From positions 5,091,001-5,155,000 of the forward strand of contig NZ_CP059322.2 in NCBI RefSeq assembly GCF_013694245.2: a DNA stretch of 64,000 nt, in the 5' to 3' direction. The notes beneath the pieces were generated by a model. That model saw only the letters and a program-made list of their open reading frames with translations, was not told where the DNA came from and ran no database searches. This stretch comes from Micromonospora ferruginea (GTDB lineage: Bacteria > Actinomycetota > Actinomycetes > Mycobacteriales > Micromonosporaceae). Made by a program: the position numbers and the translations under genes. This document shows positions 60,132 through 64,000 of the stretch, one piece after another (within the stretch, counting starts at the first letter, position 1; each line of letters starts with the position of its first letter).

Positions 60132-60290
60132 GTTGACCTCCCAGATCTGGACGGGCGGACTCTATCACCGGGGTCCGTCGCACTACTTGCCACGGGACAA
60201 AGAAATGATCGACAGCACCTGTGCCGGCTCCCGTTCTGCGCGGCGCGCCCATCGTGGGATACCGTTCCTCCGAACACAGGAGGTCGACGA

Positions 60291-60647
60291 ATGTCCCTGA
60301 CGGTGCACACGGAACAGCGCGGCGACGTGGTCGTGGTGTCGGTCGCGGGCGAGCTGGACATGGCCACCGCACCGCAGCTCCAGGACCAGATCACGGACCT
60401 GCTGGACAAGGGGCGCAGCCGCCTCGTGTTCGACCTGGCCGAGGTGTCGTTCTGCGACTCGACCGGGCTGTCGGTGTTCGTCCGCGCCAAGAACAGCTGC
60501 GACGAGGCCGGCGGCGTGGTCCGGTTGGCCGCCCCGCAGCGCGGTGTGCTGCGCATCCTCGAGGTCAGTGGCCTGGTCGAGGTGCTGCACACCTATCCGA
60601 CGGTCGACGAGGCCGTCGCGGGCGACCCCACCCCGGCCTCCTCCTGA
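60291..60647 (+). CDS. STAS-domain anti-anti-sigma factor (RsbV-like)
   Basis: A 118-residue STAS protein: VVSVAGELDMATAPQLQ and the phosphorylation loop FCDSTGLSVFVRA. It would bind an RsbW-type anti-sigma kinase when dephosphorylated by one of the PP2C proteins encoded nearby. ATG at 60291 has a strong AGGAGG. No matching anti-sigma or sigma gene is in the window, so the final output lies elsewhere. Confidence 0.9.
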   Translation: MSLTVHTEQRGDVVVVSVAGELDMATAPQLQDQITDLLDKGRSRLVFDLAEVSFCDSTGLSVFVRAKNSCDEAGGVVRLAAPQRGVLRILEVSGLVEVLHTYPTVDEAVAGDPTPASS

Positions 60648-60657
60648 CGCTCCCCGC

Positions 60658-61965
60658 TCAGCGCTCGTCCTCGATGTAGCGGGGACGAGCGATCACCATG
60701 CCCGCGGTCGTCTGCACGGCCAGCGCCAGCAGCAGGAAGCCGATCGGCGCGGTCCAGCCACCGGTCGCGCCGTAGAGGATGCCGACCAGCAGCGGGCCGA
60801 GCGCGGCGATGACGTACCCGGTGCTCTGCGCGAACGCGGAGAGCGCCACCGTGCCCTCGGCGGTGCGGGCGCGCAGCCCGATGGTGGTCAGGATGAGCGG
60901 GAACGCCCCCTGGCCGAGCGCGAGCAGCAGCACCCACAGCGGTGCCAGGCCGCGCGGCGCGAGCGCCAGACCGAGGTACGCGGCGGCGGAGAACACGGTC
61001 AGCGACAGCACCAGCGGGCGCAGCGTGGCCAGCCGTCCGGCCAGCGTCGGCATCATCAGCGCCACCGGCACGCCCAGCGCGGTCACGCCGGCCAGCAGCA
61101 GGCCGGCCGCCTCGGGCCGGTAGCCGGCGTCCCGGAAGAGTTGGGCCAGCCAGCCCATGATCGCGTAGCCGCTGAGCGACTGCGCCCCGAAGTAGACCGC
61201 CATGGCCCAGCCGAGGCGGGTCCGGCCCGGCCGTACCCGCGCCGGGGTGGCGAGCGCCGCCGCCGGGGTGGCGGCCTGGTCGGCGGCCCGCCGGGCGGCG
61301 CGCGCCCGCAGCGCCAGCGGCACCCACGGGATGACGGCCAGCGCGGCCAGCCCGGCCCAGACGCCGAGCCCGGCCCGCCAGGAGCCGAAGGCGTGGGCCA
61401 CCGGCACGGCGGACGCGGCGGCCACCGTCGTGCCCACCGTCAGGGCCATCGTGTACGCGCCGGTGACCAGCCCGGTGCGGTGCGGGAAGTGCTGCTTGAC
61501 CAGCATCGGCAGCAGGATGTTCGCCACCGCGATGCCGGCCAGCGCGAGCGCGCTGGTGAGCACGAAGACGGCCACCGAGTCGGTGACCGCGCGCAGCACC
61601 TGCCCGACGGTGAGCGCGATCATGGCCAGTACCAGCACCCGGGGGGCGGCCCAGCGGCGGACCAGCCACGGGGTGAGCGCGCCCAGTCCGGCGAACGCGA
61701 CGGTGGGCAGCGTGGTGACCACGCCGGCCATCGCGCCGGAGAGGCCCAGCCCGACGCGGATCTCGTCGAGCAGCGCGCCCAGGCTGGTGACCGCGGCCCG
61801 CAGGTTCAGCGCGACCAGCAGCATGCCGACCAGCACCAGCAGGCCGCCCCGCGCCGGGGTGAGCGCCGCCGGGCCGGCCGACGGGTCGGGGCCGGCCGCG
61901 GGCGCGGGGCCGGGTGTGACGTCGGCGGTGGGCGCGGTCGCGGTGGGCGGGGGTGGCGGGGTCAT
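60658..61965 (-). CDS. MFS transporter, CynX/NimT family
   Basis: A 435-residue membrane protein with twelve helices after a proline-rich 45-residue cytoplasmic start. LNLRAAVTSLGALLDEI near the first helix and GALTPWLVRRW are typical of CynX (cyanate transporter-like) MFS proteins. The substrate may be an organic anion. ATG at 61965; longer frames reach over the regulator gene. It is divergent from a GntR-type regulator with 49 bp between starts, so likely controlled by it. Confidence 0.87.
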   Translation of the reverse strand: MTPPPPPTATAPTADVTPGPAPAAGPDPSAGPAALTPARGGLLVLVGMLLVALNLRAAVTSLGALLDEIRVGLGLSGAMAGVVTTLPTVAFAGLGALTPWLVRRWAAPRVLVLAMIALTVGQVLRAVTDSVAVFVLTSALALAGIAVANILLPMLVKQHFPHRTGLVTGAYTMALTVGTTVAAASAVPVAHAFGSWRAGLGVWAGLAALAVIPWVPLALRARAARRAADQAATPAAALATPARVRPGRTRLGWAMAVYFGAQSLSGYAIMGWLAQLFRDAGYRPEAAGLLLAGVTALGVPVALMMPTLAGRLATLRPLVLSLTVFSAAAYLGLALAPRGLAPLWVLLLALGQGAFPLILTTIGLRARTAEGTVALSAFAQSTGYVIAALGPLLVGILYGATGGWTAPIGFLLLALAVQTTAGMVIARPRYIEDER

Positions 61966-62014
61966 GACCTCGAACCTACAATCATGGGATGAATTTCGGC
62001 AGCAGGTGTAACCG

Positions 62015-62698
62015 GTGACACCCGTGGTGGATTCCGTCGCCGTGCCGCCGCGCGGCCACCGGGTGCGCCAGACCATCGAGCAGCTCCGGGCCCGCATCCT
62101 GGGCGGCGAGTGGCCGGTCGGCGGGCGCATCCCCACCGAGCCGCAACTGGTCGCCGCGCTCGGCGTGGGGCGCAACACGGTCCGCGAGGCGGTCCGCGCC
62201 CTGGTGCACGCCGGCGTGCTGGAGTGCCGGCAGGGCTCCGGCACCTACGTGGTGTCGACCGACGAGCTGGCCCCGGTGGTGGCCCGCCGGCTCACCGACG
62301 ACCGGATGGCCGAGGTGATCGAGGTCCGGCGCGCGTTCGAGGTGGAGGCCGCCCGGCTGGCCGCGCTGCGGCGTACCCCGGAGGATCTGGCGGCGCTCGA
62401 CGGCGCGCTCGCCACCCGGGAGGCCGCCTGGCGTTCCGGCCGGGTGGACGAGTTCGTGGAGGCGGACGCCGCGCTGCACACGGTGGTGGTGGCCGCCGCG
62501 CACAACGCCATGCTCGCCGAGCTGTACGCCTCGGTCGGCGCCGCGCTGCGCAGCACCGTCGCCCAGGCCATGGGCACGGCGCTGACCGACGAGCGGTACG
62601 TCGACCACGGTCGACTCGTGGAGGCGATCCGGGCCGGCGATCCGGAGCGGGCAGCGATCGAGGCCGGTGCTTTTCTCGAAGGGCCGCACGGGGCATAG
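62015..62698 (+). CDS. FadR-subfamily GntR regulator
   Basis: A 227-residue GntR protein: winged helix-turn-helix at residues 15-78 (IPTEPQLVAALGVGRNTVREAVRALVHAGVLECRQGSGTYV) and an FCD ligand-binding domain (95-220) with E/D and His residues (ADAALHTVVV, DHGRLVEAI) that could hold a metal. GTG at 62015. A short TCAT-GGG-ATGA symmetry in the 49-bp gap to the MFS gene, next to a TACAAT box (61976-61981), may be its site. Confidence 0.88.
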   Translation: MTPVVDSVAVPPRGHRVRQTIEQLRARILGGEWPVGGRIPTEPQLVAALGVGRNTVREAVRALVHAGVLECRQGSGTYVVSTDELAPVVARRLTDDRMAEVIEVRRAFEVEAARLAALRRTPEDLAALDGALATREAAWRSGRVDEFVEADAALHTVVVAAAHNAMLAELYASVGAALRSTVAQAMGTALTDERYVDHGRLVEAIRAGDPERAAIEAGAFLEGPHGA

Positions 62699-62737
62699 GT
62701 TGTCCCCGACGGAGATTCGGACAGCACGGGAGAGCGG

Positions 62738-63208
62738 ATGCTCAAGGGCTTCAAAGACTTCATCATGCGCGGCAACGTCGTCGACCTGGCGGTCGGTGTC
62801 GTCATCGGCGCCGCGTTCACCGGCGTGGTCACGCAGCTGACCAAGTCGTTCCTGGAACCGCTGGTGCGGGTGGTCATCGTGTTGATCACCGGCAACAAGA
62901 ACGGGCTCACCGGCTCGACGCCCATGTTCCGGGGCGTCGCGTTCGACTGGGTGGCGTTCGTCAACGCGGTGATCACGTTCGCACTCACCGCGGCGGCGCT
63001 CTACTTCCTGGTCGTCTACCCGATGAACCGGCTCGCCGAGCGGCGCAAGCGCGGCGAGGAGCCGCCGCCCTCCGCGCCCAGCGAGGAGGTCAAGCTGCTC
63101 ACCGAGATCCGGGACGCGCTGCTCGCCGGCGGGCAGGGCACGCCCGCCCAGCGCGGCGCGCTGGACGACGTGCTGGGTCGCCGGCAGGAGCCGCCGGCCC
63201 CGCGCTGA
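62738..63208 (+). CDS. mscL: Large-conductance mechanosensitive channel
   Basis: A 156-residue MscL: LKGFKDFIMRGNVVDLAVGVVIGAAFTGVV (N-terminal helix and TM1), a periplasmic loop with FRGVAFDWVAF, TM2 at about 75-95, and the cytoplasmic bundle EEVKLLTEIRDALLA. It forms a homopentamer that opens under membrane tension during osmotic downshock. ATG at 62738 with GGGAGAG. A hairpin terminator follows. Confidence 0.95.
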   Translation: MLKGFKDFIMRGNVVDLAVGVVIGAAFTGVVTQLTKSFLEPLVRVVIVLITGNKNGLTGSTPMFRGVAFDWVAFVNAVITFALTAAALYFLVVYPMNRLAERRKRGEEPPPSAPSEEVKLLTEIRDALLAGGQGTPAQRGALDDVLGRRQEPPAPR

Positions 63209-63221
63209 CGCCATAGCTCAT

Positions 63222-63250
63222 CGGCCCCCGCGGAGATTTCGCGGGGGCCG
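63222..63250. terminator. mscL terminator hairpin
   Basis: CGGCCCCCGCG (63222-63232) pairs perfectly with CGCGGGGGCCG (63240-63250) across a 7-nt loop. The SOS box of the next gene starts 8 bp later. Confidence 0.85.
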
Positions 63251-63257
63251 ACGAGAA

Positions 63258-63273
63258 TCGAACACATGTTCGA
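63258..63273. promoter_or_regulatory. Perfect LexA (SOS) box
   Basis: TCGAACACATGTTCGA matches the actinobacterial SOS box TCGAAC-N4-GTTCGA at all 12 conserved bases. It ends 12 bp before the ATG of the 82-residue gene, so LexA would overlap or directly abut the promoter. Confidence 0.85.
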
Positions 63274-63285
63274 TAGAGTCCGGCC

Positions 63286-63534
63286 ATGGAGCAGCGTAGG
63301 CACTGGTGGAACGGGAAATGGGGGCGGCTCGCCCGGCGGGACGTCTTCCTCCGGGTGGACGGCGACCGCTGGCACGTGGAGCAGCGCGCCGGCGGCGCCG
63401 AGGGGGTCTCCCGCTTCTACGAGCACGCCAGCGTCGAGGAGGCCGAGGAGACGGTCCGGTCGCTGCTCGACGGGGCGGACACCTGGCGCGAGTTGTCACC
63501 GCGCCCGCCGGGCGGCTGGGCCCCCTCCGTTTAG
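63286..63534 (+). CDS. Small Trp/Arg-rich protein behind an SOS box
   Basis: An 82-residue soluble protein: MEQRRHWWNGKWGRLARRDV (very basic, Trp-rich) followed by an alpha/beta stretch (VFLRVDGDRWHVEQRAG, SVEEAEETVRSLLDG) and WRELSPRPPGGWAP. No known family. ATG at 63286; no clear Shine-Dalgarno fits between the SOS box and the ATG, so translation may be leaderless or nearly so. Predicted to rise after DNA damage. Not a recognisable DNA-repair enzyme. Confidence 0.7.
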   Translation: MEQRRHWWNGKWGRLARRDVFLRVDGDRWHVEQRAGGAEGVSRFYEHASVEEAEETVRSLLDGADTWRELSPRPPGGWAPSV

Positions 63535-63563
63535 CGCCCGCGCGCCACGGGAACCGCTCCGAC

Positions 63564-63929
63564 ATGAGCCAGCAGCAGGACACCGTCTCCCGGATCACCA
63601 CCGGCATGCGGGTGGTCGACTCCACCGACGTCGAGATCGGCACCGTCGATCTCGTCCAGCGCGGCGACCCGGCCGCGGTGACCGTGGAGGCCCCCGCCCC
63701 GGTGGACCCGGGCAGCAGCCTCGACGAGCTGATCGAGTCGGCCGCCGCCGAGGAGCCGGACGTGCCGGCCGACCTGGCCGCCCGGCTGCTGCGCGAGGGC
63801 TACCTCAAGGTCCGCACCGAACTGGCCGACACCGGCGCGGTCTACGTGCTGGCCGACCGGATCGCGGCCGTGACCGACGGCGCGGTCCGCCTCACCGTCC
63901 CCGTCGCGGAGCTCCCCGCCGAGGAGTGA
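63564..63929 (+). CDS. Small acidic protein, PRC-barrel/DUF2171-like
   Basis: A 121-residue acidic protein. SRITTGMRVVDSTDVEIGTVDLVQRGD at the N-terminus resembles the start of PRC-barrel or DUF2171 proteins, often linked to stress and photosynthetic or membrane complexes. The C-terminal part (EGYLKVRTELADTGAVYVLADRIAAVTDGAVRLTV) completes the barrel pattern. ATG at 63564, 29 bp after the small SOS-box gene, so possibly in the same transcript. Function unknown. Confidence 0.72.
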   Translation: MSQQQDTVSRITTGMRVVDSTDVEIGTVDLVQRGDPAAVTVEAPAPVDPGSSLDELIESAAAEEPDVPADLAARLLREGYLKVRTELADTGAVYVLADRIAAVTDGAVRLTVPVAELPAEE

Positions 63930-64000
63930 CCACCGGCCGACGTTCGAGCGGTCCACGCCGAAACCGGGCGGAAAGCCGTCAGGACGGCCGGTGGGTGCCC

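Noticed and set aside
60251..60262. SigB-like -10 (GGGATAC) before the rsbV-like gene
   Set aside because: No matching -35 at the right distance; too weak to call.

Overview
The window is high-GC actinobacterial chromosome with tightly packed genes, frequent GTG starts and many ATGA/GTGA stop-start overlaps. The gene content points to the Micromonosporaceae, most likely Micromonospora: a BldC-type regulator, the futalosine route to menaquinone, the hemL-phosphatase-tlpA-ccdA-resB-ccsB block, an RsbRST stressosome, and short palindromic repeats scattered between genes. The genus is inferred. No rRNA, tRNA, CRISPR array, prophage or insertion sequence was seen.

Layout. 1-480: end of a two-domain VOC protein. 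544-3755: a vitamin B12 importer (binding lipoprotein, permease, ATPase) under a cobalamin riboswitch with a readable two-state expression platform. 3841-6686: divergent secreted peptidases of the M14 and C39 families. 6703-9133: mqnE followed by small membrane proteins. 9364-15903: an NlpC/P60 wall hydrolase, a proline-rich membrane-anchored protein, a DEAD-box helicase with a long repetitive tail, and a glycolipid-binding-like protein. 15908-18886: a Cds1-like PLP enzyme, an SDR, an Lrp regulator and BldC. 18949-23054: ubiX/mqnM, a terpene synthase, mqnP and mqnL; with mqnE these serve late futalosine-pathway steps. 23164-28200: a hydrolase, an AhpD-like protein with a divergent MarR repressor, a secreted pectate lyase and a secreted metallophosphoesterase. 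28249-34261: heme and cytochrome c maturation genes. 34410-37920: a STAS protein, and an ABC exporter with a divergent MarR/GbsR regulator.

37924-45072 holds a response regulator, a cytoplasmic hybrid kinase with seven tandem 92-residue HAMP units, and a divergent SpoIIE phosphatase. 45194-49971 carries an FAD oxidase, an oligopeptidase and a dehydratase. 50010-52743 is a PadR-controlled ABC exporter with a perfect operator palindrome. 54548-60647 is an extended stressosome module: RsbR, RsbS, RsbT, an HATPase-RsbX-type phosphatase, a kinase with a degenerate RsbT-like head, a receiver-PP2C protein, and a divergent RsbV-like antagonist. No sigma factor gene is present. The window ends with an MFS transporter and its GntR-type regulator, mscL, a small gene behind a perfect actinobacterial LexA (SOS) box, and a small acidic protein.

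The most notable non-coding signals are a family of about 60-nt palindromic repeats (five copies, one inside the ccdA reading frame), a 59-bp tandem duplication that creates a coupled mini-ORF before the B12 ATPase gene, the riboswitch platform, and several perfect operator palindromes.
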